Shown here: one piece after another, positions 1 through 7,495 of the stretch | Numbering within the stretch: the first letter of the stretch is position 1 | Layout: each line of letters begins with the position of its first letter | Source: Acinetobacter defluvii | GTDB taxonomy: Bacteria > Pseudomonadota > Gammaproteobacteria > Pseudomonadales > Moraxellaceae | Length of the DNA: 64,000 nucleotides | Assembly: GCF_001704615.3 (NCBI RefSeq) | Contig: NZ_CP029397.2 | Span: forward strand, 1,426,001-1,490,000 | Reading direction: 5' to 3' | Notes under the pieces: model-generated | Seen by the model: only the letters and a program-made list of their open reading frames with translations | What the model was told of the DNA's origin: nothing | Database searches by the model: none | Translations under genes and position numbers: made by a program

Positions 1-690
1 CCGAATGGCATAAGCATCTTCTTCTAAACCTTGACCAAAACCTTGATAAGCAATGTCTAAGAATGGAATGAGATCACGAACTTTGAGCACCTCGATCACA
101 CGATCCCATTCAGCAGGGGTTAAATCTGCACCTGTTGGATTGTGGCAGCATGGATGCAGTAATACGATGCCTTTTGCAGGAATCTTATTTAAATCCTCTA
201 GCATTGCTTCGATGTTGACACCATTGGTCGCAGCATCGAAATAACGATAGAAATGAGCATTAATTCCAGCACCATTAAAGATCGCAATATGGTTGTCCCA
301 AGTCGGTTGGCTCACCCAAATGTCAGATTCTGGGAAATATTTTTTTAAGAAGTCTGCGCCAACTTTTAATGCACCTGAGCCACCTAAAGTTTGAATCGTG
401 ACTACACGACCATCTTTACGTGCCTGTGAATTTTCACCAAACACCAACGCTTGTGTCGCTAAATTATAGGTTTTAGAACCATCCATAGGTAAATAAAGTT
501 TCACTTTATCATTGAGAGGTTCAATATTTTTAAGCGCAGTTTTAACTGCTTCTAACTGAGGCACAATACTGTCCTCATTATAATATAAACCGATACTTAA
601 GTTTACTTTTTGCGCTCGTTCATCCTTACTATATTCTTCCATTAATGAAAGAATCGGGTCACCAGCATAAGGATCGACATGTTGAAACAT
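1..690 (-). CDS. tyrB: Aromatic amino acid aminotransferase, 3' end outside window
   Basis: PLP-dependent class I aminotransferase that interconverts aromatic (and probably dicarboxylic) amino acids and their 2-oxo acids in the cytoplasm. The frame reads from ATG at 690 ([20 protein letters not shown]) to the window edge without a stop, giving 230 of the roughly 400 residues usual for AspC/TyrB. Visible family landmarks are [12 protein letters not shown] near residue 30, the TLGGSGAL segment near 105 and the NPTGADLT motif near 190. The PLP lysine lies beyond the edge. TyrB is preferred over AspC because the N-terminus matches the Acinetobacter aromatic enzyme as I remember it. It is divergent from the esterase at 976. 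Confidence 0.88.
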   Translation of the reverse strand, partial: MFQHVDPYAGDPILSLMEEYSKDERAQKVNLSIGLYYNEDSIVPQLEAVKTALKNIEPLNDKVKLYLPMDGSKTYNLATQALVFGENSQARKDGRVVTIQTLGGSGALKVGADFLKKYFPESDIWVSQPTWDNHIAIFNGAGINAHFYRYFDAATNGVNIEAMLEDLNKIPAKGIVLLHPCCHNPTGADLTPAEWDRVIEVLKVRDLIPFLDIAYQGFGQGLEEDAYAIR

Positions 691-975
691 GATTGAAAGT
701 CCTAAATCAAACGAAGTTATTGTGTCTAGCTAATATAAGCGATATTTGCGCTGACTCAAGAAAGGATTGCAGATAAATTCTTATGAATAGCTTAATTTTC
801 ATTTATAAGAGCACAAATCAGTACATATGTGACACTTAGAAGGTCTAACAGATTAAACGGATAAATACTTTAAAATAAAGCAATAATACGAGAGAGATAC
901 AATAAATTGTTGTTCAAATTCACAGATGTTGCGATGATAACTGTTCTTTGCAGTAATACATGATTTGGACGTTCT

Positions 976-1740
976 ATGTTATTAAATTATCAATTCCATC
1001 AACCGAAACACGATCAGCAAAAAATACCTCTGGTGCTTATACATGGTTTATTTGGTAGTTTGAGTAATTTAGGCGCAATTGCACGTGCTTTATACGAAAA
1101 ATATCCTGTGATTCAATTAGATGTACGTAACCACGGGCAGTCCCCTCATGCCGATGAAATGAATTATGACGTGATGGCGCAAGACATTTTAGAAACATTG
1201 GATCATTTGAATATTCAACAATTTTCAGTTATTGGGCATAGTATGGGCGGTAAAATTTCGATGAAATTGACCGAACTTGCGGCTGATCGTTTACAACAGT
1301 TAGTCATTTTAGATATAGCACCTTATGCTTATCAAGAAAATCACCATGATCAAATTTTTAAAGCATTATTCGCAGTCAAAGATGCCAATATAAGCAGTCG
1401 TAAAGAGGCGACTGAAATTATGCATAACTATTTAACAGAGGAAATGGTGATTCAATTTCTTTTAAAATCATTTAGTAAGGGACAGTGGTTATTTAATGTC
1501 GATGCATTATTTGCACATTATCATGATATTTTAGGATGGGTAGATATTAAACAATGGGAAAAGCCGACATTATTTATTCGTGGTGCAAAGTCACCATATA
1601 TTGGTAAAGATATATATTTAAACGCTATTCATTCACAGTTTGAAAAAGCAGATATACAAACAGTGGATAATGCAGGACATTGGTTACACGCAGAGCAGCC
1701 TGATCAAGTACTTAATCATATTTTTAAGTATTTAAAATAA
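976..1740 (+). CDS. Alpha/beta hydrolase, YbfF-like esterase
   Basis: Cytoplasmic serine esterase of the alpha/beta hydrolase fold, 254 residues, the usual length for the YbfF group that cleaves short acyl esters and thioesters. The oxyanion-side HGLFGS motif is near residue 23, DVRNHGQSP near 49, the nucleophile elbow GHSMGG near 87 (Ser nucleophile), and the catalytic His lies in GHWLHAEQP near 235. There is no signal peptide. It starts after a 285-base intergenic region shared with the divergent tyrB and is followed by a strong hairpin terminator, so it is probably a single-gene transcript. The physiological substrate cannot be read from the sequence. Confidence 0.85.
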   Translation: MLLNYQFHQPKHDQQKIPLVLIHGLFGSLSNLGAIARALYEKYPVIQLDVRNHGQSPHADEMNYDVMAQDILETLDHLNIQQFSVIGHSMGGKISMKLTELAADRLQQLVILDIAPYAYQENHHDQIFKALFAVKDANISSRKEATEIMHNYLTEEMVIQFLLKSFSKGQWLFNVDALFAHYHDILGWVDIKQWEKPTLFIRGAKSPYIGKDIYLNAIHSQFEKADIQTVDNAGHWLHAEQPDQVLNHIFKYLK

Positions 1741-2086
1741 AATAGTTTTTTGGTTAATATTGAGTAATATATCACTTAAGTTATGTTTAATTATCGAAGA
1801 CATAACTTAAGTTTTTGTGTTTAATTTAAAATTAGAATTAGAAAAATATTTTTTATCGTATGGTAAAATGTGATATATTTGGTATAAGTTTATAGTTACC
1901 TACATTGTGTAGGCAAAATCAACTGTGTGAATGCGCTTAAAACAAGAAATGAGTATATACAAGTTTTTTAAATCTATTTATATTTAATATCGGTTGAATA
2001 TTAGATAAAATCCTATTTATTAATATATATTCTTGAAATAATATTGATAAATATAAACCTAATCTCTATTTTGCAAAAGGATAGTT
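1741..2086. other. Intergenic, AT-rich; holds terminator and long 5' region
   Basis: 346 bases between the esterase and the GGDEF-EAL gene. The first part contains the terminator listed separately. The rest is very AT-rich, with no open frame that looks coding. The final bases carry AAAAGGA, a ribosome binding site for the ATG at 2087. Presumably the promoter of the diguanylate cyclase gene is here, but no convincing -35/-10 pair could be chosen in such AT-rich DNA. Confidence 0.5.
1774..1816 (+). terminator. Intrinsic terminator of the esterase gene
   Basis: A 12-bp perfect stem, ACTTAAGTTATG (1774-1785) with CATAACTTAAGT (1801-1812), encloses a 15-base loop and runs into a T tract. It lies 33 bases after the esterase stop. 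Confidence 0.75.
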
Positions 2087-4213
2087 ATGGCTATGTTAGA
2101 TTTGCCTTACGATTCACAAAAGAATCAGACAGATGCATCACAAGCAGCTAAACCGGTTGTCAAAACAGGGATTAGCGATGATGTAAAACAAAGTTTAGAC
2201 TTGCTCCCGCATTTGATTTGGATTCAACGAGGAGATGCGAGTTATTGTAATAGCAGTTTAAAAGATTATATTGGTGCAGAAAGCCAATTCATTCCTTACT
2301 GTGATTTACTCAAATGCATTCATCAAAAAGATGCTGAGCACTTATATAATCTTTGGAATATTGCGCAAAAAACAGGGCAAAACTTCGAAAAAGAATGTCG
2401 TATCTGTGATGTGAATGGTGATTTTCAATGGTTGTTATTGATTGCCAAAAGCCATATTTTAAATACGGAACAGTTTGATTGGACGGTTACATGTACCAAT
2501 ATCCATGAGCGTGCTGTGTTGTTACGAGAAACAACAGAGAGTTTACGTGCACATACTGATATGCTTGATGTGAGTGTGGATTGCATTAAAATTGTACGCC
2601 CAAATGGAACAGTTTCACATATGAATCGTTCAGGCTGTATCGCATTATTAGGACAAGAAAAAGTTAAAAAATTTGATATGGAATGGTTGAGTCTTTTACC
2701 GCCAGAAGTGCGAGATAAAGGGCAAATTGCCATCACGTCTGCTGCAAAAGGTAAAAATGCGCGTTTTGCTGGGATGAGTGGAGAAGGTGAGGGTCGACAA
2801 TATTGGGATAATATTTTAACTCCAGTAGTGAATGAAGAAGGTGAAACAACGAGCATTTTGTGTGTTTCACGTGATATCACCTTACAGCGAATTGCAGAAA
2901 ATAAATTGCGTATTAGTAGTGAGCGTGATGAGTTAACAGGTTTAATGAATCGACGTTTGTTTAAACAACAACTTAAAAAGTCTTTACTTAAAGCCAAAAA
3001 TAATAAGCATATGCTCGGCTTAATGTTGATTGATTTAGATCATTTTAAACATATTAACGATACACTTGGTCACCCTGCTGGGGATCATTTACTTCGAATT
3101 TTATCAAAACGTCTAAGTCATAGCTGTGATGAAAATACCTATGTCGCTCGTTTAGGTGGTGATGAGTTTGCTGTGGTTGTAAATCATGTAGAAGATATCG
3201 AGCACTTTAAACAAGCAGCACAAAAAGTTTTAAAACAATTAGACCGCCCAATCACTTATACAGGTAAATTGATCAATGGCGGGATGAGTATTGGTTGTGC
3301 AATATATCCTAATGATGCAAAAGAAAGTTCAAATCTTCTTAAATTTGCCGATACAGCTTTAAACAACCTCAAAGAAGGTGGGCGCGGTGGAGTACGTTTC
3401 TTTAATCAAGAAATGTTGGATATTACTATTCAAAAAGCCAAGCAATTAGAAATAGCACGTCAAATTGTCCGTGAAAATAGTATCGAACCGCATTATCAAC
3501 CTAAAGTAAATTTAGAGACCGGCAAGATTATTGGTTTTGAAGCATTACTGCGTTGGAGAGATCTACAGAATAACATTCAATTACCAAGTACTGTTGCAGA
3601 AGCATTTAACGATTATGAGCTGGCTACAAAAATTGCTGAAACTATGCATGGTAAAATTTTTGATGATATTGCACTTTGGATTCAACAAGGTCTAGCCGTT
3701 GTACCTGTATCGATTAATGCTTCGCCTGTGGAGTTTATGCGTGATAATTATGCAGAAATTTTACTCAAACGGCTTGAGCAATATCAAATCCCTCATCATT
3801 TAGTTGAAATTGAAATTACTGAACATATTTTAGCTGAGCGTGGCTATATTTATGTAGCACGTGCTTTAAATAAACTGAAACAAGAAGGTGTGCGAATAGC
3901 TTTAGATGATTTCGGTACAGGACATTCCTCTTTAACACATCTACATGATTATCCAGTAGACACTTTGAAAATAGACTGCGGTTTTGTACATCGTATGAAT
4001 AGTGAATTACCGATTCATGCAATTGTGCAAGGTATTTCCCAACTGGGTCCAATTTTGTCTTTAGACATTATTGCTGAAGGGATCGAAACAGAAGAACAGC
4101 TTGAAAGTCTGAAACAAGTGGGTTGCAGTCTTGGGCAAGGCTTCTTGTTTAGTCGTGCAATAGATGCATCCCATGTTGCTGAGATGTTAAGCAAAAACCA
4201 TTTGGACATATAA
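2087..4213 (+). CDS. PAS-GGDEF-EAL protein (cyclic-di-GMP synthesis and breakdown)
   Basis: 708-residue cytoplasmic signalling protein without membrane segments. Two PAS-like regions (about 35-150 and 155-270) precede a GGDEF domain with an intact RLGGDEF motif at residues 355-361 and an EAL domain whose EAL motif begins at residue 485. The EAL side retains EIEITEH, ALDDFGTGHSSL, LKID and AEGIETEEQ, so both the diguanylate cyclase and the phosphodiesterase could be active. The position five residues before GGDEF, where an inhibitory RxxD site would sit, reads DENT, so product inhibition at that site is unlikely. The PAS domains probably sense a small ligand or redox state; which one is unknown. 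It is monocistronic, with the DAHP synthase leader downstream. Confidence 0.9.
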   Translation: MAMLDLPYDSQKNQTDASQAAKPVVKTGISDDVKQSLDLLPHLIWIQRGDASYCNSSLKDYIGAESQFIPYCDLLKCIHQKDAEHLYNLWNIAQKTGQNFEKECRICDVNGDFQWLLLIAKSHILNTEQFDWTVTCTNIHERAVLLRETTESLRAHTDMLDVSVDCIKIVRPNGTVSHMNRSGCIALLGQEKVKKFDMEWLSLLPPEVRDKGQIAITSAAKGKNARFAGMSGEGEGRQYWDNILTPVVNEEGETTSILCVSRDITLQRIAENKLRISSERDELTGLMNRRLFKQQLKKSLLKAKNNKHMLGLMLIDLDHFKHINDTLGHPAGDHLLRILSKRLSHSCDENTYVARLGGDEFAVVVNHVEDIEHFKQAAQKVLKQLDRPITYTGKLINGGMSIGCAIYPNDAKESSNLLKFADTALNNLKEGGRGGVRFFNQEMLDITIQKAKQLEIARQIVRENSIEPHYQPKVNLETGKIIGFEALLRWRDLQNNIQLPSTVAEAFNDYELATKIAETMHGKIFDDIALWIQQGLAVVPVSINASPVEFMRDNYAEILLKRLEQYQIPHHLVEIEITEHILAERGYIYVARALNKLKQEGVRIALDDFGTGHSSLTHLHDYPVDTLKIDCGFVHRMNSELPIHAIVQGISQLGPILSLDIIAEGIETEEQLESLKQVGCSLGQGFLFSRAIDASHVAEMLSKNHLDI

Positions 4214-4238
4214 AAGAGTTAATTTTTTAAAAAAGTAC

Positions 4239-4267
4239 TTGTCAAATGTGGCAAGTCCGAGTATTTT
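4239..4267 (+). promoter_or_regulatory. Probable promoter of the DAHP synthase leader transcript
   Basis: TTGTCA (4239-4244) and TATTTT (4262-4267) are separated by exactly 17 bases, a sigma-70-like pair, and would start RNA near 4274, about 23 bases before the first leader ORF. An imperfect inverted repeat, ACTTG (4237-4241) with CAAGT (4252-4256), overlaps the -35 and could be an operator. Prediction by eye only. Confidence 0.45.
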
Positions 4268-4296
4268 AATTTTATAGATTTTTTTATGTGAATAAA

Positions 4297-4356
4297 ATGC
4301 GAGTTAAACCTTTGATCAATAACGTATCTTATTATTTTTGGCAGTTCTTTAAGTAA
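4297..4356 (+). CDS. Aromatic-rich leader peptide 1 (attenuator)
   Basis: Nineteen-codon ORF reading MRVKPLINNVSYYFWQFFK. Six of its last eight residues are Tyr, Phe or Trp. It precedes a hairpin chain ending in a terminator and then the DAHP synthase gene, which makes the first committed metabolite of aromatic amino acid synthesis. By analogy with pheL and trpL, stalling at these codons when charged aromatic tRNA is scarce would change RNA folding. No good Shine-Dalgarno sequence precedes the ATG, which is the weakest point of the assignment. The stop codon lies just before hairpin segment B (4357-4361), the position expected for a classical leader. Confidence 0.75.
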   Translation: MRVKPLINNVSYYFWQFFK

Positions 4357-4432
4357 TTGCCTGAATACGTTTGGGCAAAAAAGTTGCCCTTCAAAGTTAA
4401 TACCTGATCGGCAACACCGATCAGGTTTTTTT
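4340..4432 (+). promoter_or_regulatory. Transcription attenuator of DAHP synthase (competing hairpins and terminator)
   Basis: Segments that can pair: A (4340-4343, GGCA) with B (4357-4361, TTGCC); B with C (4374-4378, GGCAA); C (4373-4378, GGGCAA) with D (4384-4389, TTGCCC); D (4383-4388, GTTGCC) with E (4410-4415, GGCAAC); and the terminator stem ACCTGATCGG (4402-4411) with CCGATCAGGT (4417-4426), followed by T4427-T4432. A ribosome halted on the Tyr/Phe/Trp codons leaves B free. B:C then frees D, and D:E blocks the terminator. A ribosome at the stop codon covers B, so C:D and the terminator form. With no translation A:B forms and gives termination. This is the logic of classical attenuation; the pairings are seen in the sequence, the function is inferred. 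Confidence 0.75.
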
Positions 4433-4465
4433 ATGCATTTAATTTTTAGATTTTTGGAGAATATG

Positions 4466-4570
4466 ATGAACACATTTAACACTACATACTTTAGCTACTT
4501 TTATTGGTTTAACTTTAATCAAGTGATGATGCGTATTCTGCAATCGAATAGACCCCATAAGCTCAAATAA
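4466..4570 (+). CDS. Second aromatic-rich leader ORF before DAHP synthase
   Basis: Thirty-four-codon ORF beginning MNTFNTTYFSYFYWFNFNQV; nine of residues 4-17 are aromatic (five Phe, three Tyr, one Trp). A clear ribosome binding site, GGAGA (4456-4460), is 5 bases before the ATG at 4466; an in-frame ATG at 4463 is closer than usual. The ORF starts 34 bases after the attenuator terminator and ends 29 bases before the DAHP synthase start. No T-tract terminator follows it, so any control would have to act through translational coupling, Rho or the small stem at 4575-4592. I know of no named equivalent. Confidence 0.7.
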   Translation: MNTFNTTYFSYFYWFNFNQVMMRILQSNRPHKLK

Positions 4571-4574
4571 AAGA

Positions 4575-4592
4575 TTGGACTTGAAGTCCCAA
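4575..4592 (+). promoter_or_regulatory. Small stem next to the DAHP synthase ribosome binding site
   Basis: TTGGACT (4575-4581) can pair with AGTCC-c-AA (4585-4592, one bulged C), loop TGA. Its 3' arm touches the AAGGA ribosome binding site (4591-4595) for the ATG at 4600. A ribosome finishing leader ORF 2 at 4570 would cover it, which suggests translational coupling. Inference only. Confidence 0.4.
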
Positions 4593-4599
4593 GGAAATC

Positions 4600-5664
4600 A
4601 TGATGAACATGTTAAATCAGGCTTTACAACAAACCAGCAAAGTAGAAACACAACTCAGCACACCGATTCAATTAAAACAACAATTTCCGTTAAGCCATTC
4701 TTTTGCTATGCAAATCGCAGAGCATCGTCAAACCATTCAAAATATCCTTGCTGGTAAAGATCAGCGTTTGCTGGTGATTACAGGGCCTTGTTCGCTGCAT
4801 GACCCTATTTCTGCTATAGAATATGCACAAAAATTAAAACACTTACAAAGCTTAGTGTCAGATCAAATTTTCCTTGTAATGCGTACATATATTGAAAAAC
4901 CAAGAACTACAATTGGTTGGAAAGGTTATATGTATGATCCAGATTTAGATGGTTCTTCTCACTTACAATTAGGCTTAGAAAAATCACGTGAATTATTTTT
5001 AAATATTATCGAGATGGGTTTACCGATTGCCAGTGAAATTTTAAGCCCAATGGCAACAGCTTATTTTGATGATTTATTGGCGTGGGGTGCAATTGGTGCG
5101 CGTACCAGTGAATCACAAATTCACCGTGAAATCTCAAGTCATATGCCTTTTGCAATAGGTTTCAAAAATGGGACAGATGGTTCAATTCAAATCGCTTTAG
5201 ATGCCATTCAGTCTGCCACACATTCACACCAATTTATGGGAATGGGACAGCATGGCTTGCCATGTGTGTTAGAAAGTACAGGTAACCGTTTGGCGCATTT
5301 AATCCTACGTGGCTCAAATTCTGGTTCCAACTATGATTTAAATGCCATAAAAGCCATTCGTGAGCGTCATCAAGGTGCTTTACCTGCATTGGTGATTGAT
5401 TGTAGTCATGGGAATAGTGCTAAAAATCCATTCCAGCAGCCAGAAGTGCTCATTCAAATTATTCAAGAACGTCATGAAACGCATGTACGTGGCGTGATGT
5501 TGGAAAGTCATTTGGTGGATGGTCAGCAGAAAATTTCTGATAACTTGGTTTATGGTCAATCCATCACCGATGGTTGTTTGGGCTGGAGCAAAACACAAGA
5601 TTTACTATTGGTGACACATGCACAATTGCAAAGCTTAACAACAAAGCATAAGTCTTGTGCTTAG
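4600..5664 (+). CDS. aroG: 3-deoxy-7-phosphoheptulonate (DAHP) synthase, class I
   Basis: Cytoplasmic enzyme that condenses phosphoenolpyruvate and erythrose 4-phosphate, the first step of the shikimate pathway. 354 residues, normal for the AroF/AroG/AroH family. Recognisable are ITGPCSLHD near residue 64, MRTYIEKPRTTIGWKG near 94, GARTSESQIHRE near 168 (metal and substrate region), GFKNGTDG near 187 and IDCSHGNSAKNP near 266. Which aromatic amino acid inhibits it cannot be told by eye, so the symbol denotes the family only. AAGGA precedes the ATG at 4600; a second in-frame ATG follows at once. Two aromatic-rich leader ORFs and an attenuator lie upstream. Confidence 0.93.
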   Translation: MMNMLNQALQQTSKVETQLSTPIQLKQQFPLSHSFAMQIAEHRQTIQNILAGKDQRLLVITGPCSLHDPISAIEYAQKLKHLQSLVSDQIFLVMRTYIEKPRTTIGWKGYMYDPDLDGSSHLQLGLEKSRELFLNIIEMGLPIASEILSPMATAYFDDLLAWGAIGARTSESQIHREISSHMPFAIGFKNGTDGSIQIALDAIQSATHSHQFMGMGQHGLPCVLESTGNRLAHLILRGSNSGSNYDLNAIKAIRERHQGALPALVIDCSHGNSAKNPFQQPEVLIQIIQERHETHVRGVMLESHLVDGQQKISDNLVYGQSITDGCLGWSKTQDLLLVTHAQLQSLTTKHKSCA

Positions 5665-5690
5665 TAGATTATTTGTAAAAAGCTAAGTTT

Positions 5691-5714
5691 TGCAGTATTT
5701 TAGGAAATACTGCA
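5691..5714 (+). terminator. Hairpin after DAHP synthase, weak terminator
   Basis: A perfect 10-bp stem, TGCAGTATTT (5691-5700) with AAATACTGCA (5705-5714), loop TAGG, lies 27 bases after the DAHP synthase stop. It is not followed by a good T tract, so termination strength is uncertain. Confidence 0.45.
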
Positions 5715-5875
5715 GAATTAAAAAATAATTATATTTCAATGCATTAAATAAAATTAAACGGAGTAATATATCCATGTTATACTATTTAAGTATTTAATAT
5801 AGCCGATGTGCTTAGATGAGAAATATTAAATAGTCTATATACTTTAACTCATCAAAAAATTGATAGGAGCAAAAA

Positions 5876-6079
5876 ATGCCTCTTAAATTCATACTTCGTT
5901 TTGCAGTGATCTTGTTCTTTGTTGTGTTGTTAGATGCACTCGTCATCCAGTTTTTATTTTCAGGTTCAACTGTAGTTATTCTATGGATTTTGACTGTACC
6001 TGTTATTCTGGGTATCCCTATTCTTATGTCAGTGTTGTTGGCTTCTGATGAGGAAATGGAGATTCCTAAGAATATTTAA
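5876..6079 (+). CDS. Small two-helix membrane protein, unknown function
   Basis: 67-residue protein with two hydrophobic segments (about 5-28 and 33-55) and an acidic tail ending DEEMEIPKNI. A strong ribosome binding site (TAGGAG, 7 bases before ATG) supports translation. No family is recognised. It stands alone between DAHP synthase and a convergent gene. The probable topology is both termini on the same side of the inner membrane. Confidence 0.7.
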   Translation: MPLKFILRFAVILFFVVLLDALVIQFLFSGSTVVILWILTVPVILGIPILMSVLLASDEEMEIPKNI

Positions 6080-6155
6080 TCGCCAGATGTAGCTGGTTGG
6101 GAAATACAGCCTAGGTTTTTATTTGCTTGTATTTCCTTAGATGAGTTTGCTATTT

Positions 6156-6186
6156 AAAAAACCAGTAAATCCTTAAATTTACTGGT
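6156..6186 (-). terminator. Terminator for the DUF2058 gene
   Basis: A perfect 10-bp stem (6161-6170 with 6177-6186, ACCAGTAAAT/ATTTACTGGT). On the minus strand it runs into TTTTT (6156-6160). It is placed 37 bases beyond the stop of the gene at 6223. Confidence 0.75.
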
Positions 6187-6222
6187 AGAAAGATTTAAAT
6201 ATATTAATAGTAAGATACTGAT

Positions 6223-6759
6223 TTACCACATTAAATCATCAGGAATCACATATGCTGCATATGGGTCTTCTTCATCAGTGGTTGCTTGGTTGTTTTCAGT
6301 ATTATTTACAATAATAAAACCTGCCATTTTTTCATTAATACGTTCAGCTAAAGCCTTGGGTAAAAATGCATAGCTATTATTTTCCTTTGCAATAACTAAG
6401 CTACCAGATACAAGTGCATTGTAAATTTGTTGATTAATATATACTTTTTTAATTTTAGCCGCATCAATGAATTGATAACTGATTTCACCATCCGTGTCTT
6501 TAATTTTATGTTGAGAAATCATTTGAGAAATCGCTGCAACAAGAGCTTTCTCATCTAAAACACGTTGTTTTTCTTGGTTTAGTGCTTGGTCTTTGGCAAG
6601 TTTTTGTTGTTTATCTTGCTCGATTTTGGCTTTCATTTCAGCGTCATTATTTTGACCTGTACGCTGTTCATGCTGTGCTTGTTTCGACAACTTTTTTGCC
6701 TTTTTGTTATCGACTAAGCCCGCTTTTAATAACTGAGCTGCTAAAGCATTTTTAACCAT
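6223..6759 (-). CDS. DUF2058 (YaiL-like) protein
   Basis: 178-residue soluble protein of the DUF2058 family, described as nucleoprotein or polynucleotide-associated. The N-terminus (MVKNALAAQLLKAGLVDNKKAKK) is the family signature and leads into a lysine- and glutamine-rich charged, probably coiled-coil, segment (about 20-70). A globular region follows to about residue 140 and the tail is acidic (DEEDPYAAYVIPDDLMW). Its start is 15 bases after the end of the upstream membrane gene at 6775, so the two probably share a transcript. The molecular role is not established. Confidence 0.85.
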   Translation of the reverse strand: MVKNALAAQLLKAGLVDNKKAKKLSKQAQHEQRTGQNNDAEMKAKIEQDKQQKLAKDQALNQEKQRVLDEKALVAAISQMISQHKIKDTDGEISYQFIDAAKIKKVYINQQIYNALVSGSLVIAKENNSYAFLPKALAERINEKMAGFIIVNNTENNQATTDEEDPYAAYVIPDDLMW

Positions 6760-6774
6760 GTGAACAACCTACTT

Positions 6775-7449
6775 TTATTTGCTAAGATAATGAATACGAA
6801 AATAAATCAACCAGTACATGCAGCTTAAGCCAAAACTTAACAGCGCAGGAATTAGGAAGGTATGTAATTTTAAATAAGGATATGCCCATGTGGCAATTAC
6901 TCCACCTAAGATAAATCCAACTAAAATGAGTAAATGTAAAATTACTCTTTTTCTTTCAACGCTTAAACCTCTAAATAAATAGCCTAAAGCTAGTCCTAAA
7001 TCCGTTAATACACCCGACAAATGAGTTGTTCGAATAATTGCACCTTGATAATGGCTGACCATTGCATTTTGAATCCCCATTGCCGCACAAGCCCACAGCA
7101 AACCATAGCGTGGATAATCTGCGCTAAAAAACCAGCTAAATAAAATAAATAATGCAACTAAACTTAAGGGCAGACCATAACGGCGACCAAGCTGAAAATG
7201 GCTATTTCCCAAAATAAAACCACTGTAGCTAGAACCGAGTACATAACTTAGGATCACCAAAGTTAAGAAAATAATATTCGACAAATCGCCATGGATAATG
7301 CTCATTGCAAGCATACTGGCGTTTCCTGTCATATGTGACACAGATTGATGTAATAGGGTAATTAAGCCGATTACATTAATCATACCTGCATTGAGAGCAA
7401 GCATAAAAGCACCGAGTTGGATCCAAAGCGGGAGTTTTTGAAAAGGCAT
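6775..7449 (-). CDS. DUF1275 (YoaK-like) integral membrane protein
   Basis: 224-residue inner-membrane protein with about six hydrophobic segments, typical of DUF1275/YoaK. Family features include the Asn/Gly-rich first segment (LNAGMINVIGLI) near residue 18, SHMTGNASMLAM near 37 and TTHLSGVLTDLGLALG near 140. No substrate or activity is established for the family. It is upstream of, and probably cotranscribed with, the DUF2058 gene; the intergenic distance to sstT on the other side is 46 bases, so all three could be one unit read from 8692 downward. Confidence 0.85.
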   Translation of the reverse strand: MPFQKLPLWIQLGAFMLALNAGMINVIGLITLLHQSVSHMTGNASMLAMSIIHGDLSNIIFLTLVILSYVLGSSYSGFILGNSHFQLGRRYGLPLSLVALFILFSWFFSADYPRYGLLWACAAMGIQNAMVSHYQGAIIRTTHLSGVLTDLGLALGYLFRGLSVERKRVILHLLILVGFILGGVIATWAYPYLKLHTFLIPALLSFGLSCMYWLIYFRIHYLSK

Positions 7450-7495
7450 GAAACTGACTGAATCAAAAAAATATTTGATTCAGTATAAGAGCAGT

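Noticed and set aside
2425..2997. 190-residue minus-strand frame inside the GGDEF-EAL gene
   Set aside because: It overlaps a strongly supported gene in the opposite direction and shows no domain.
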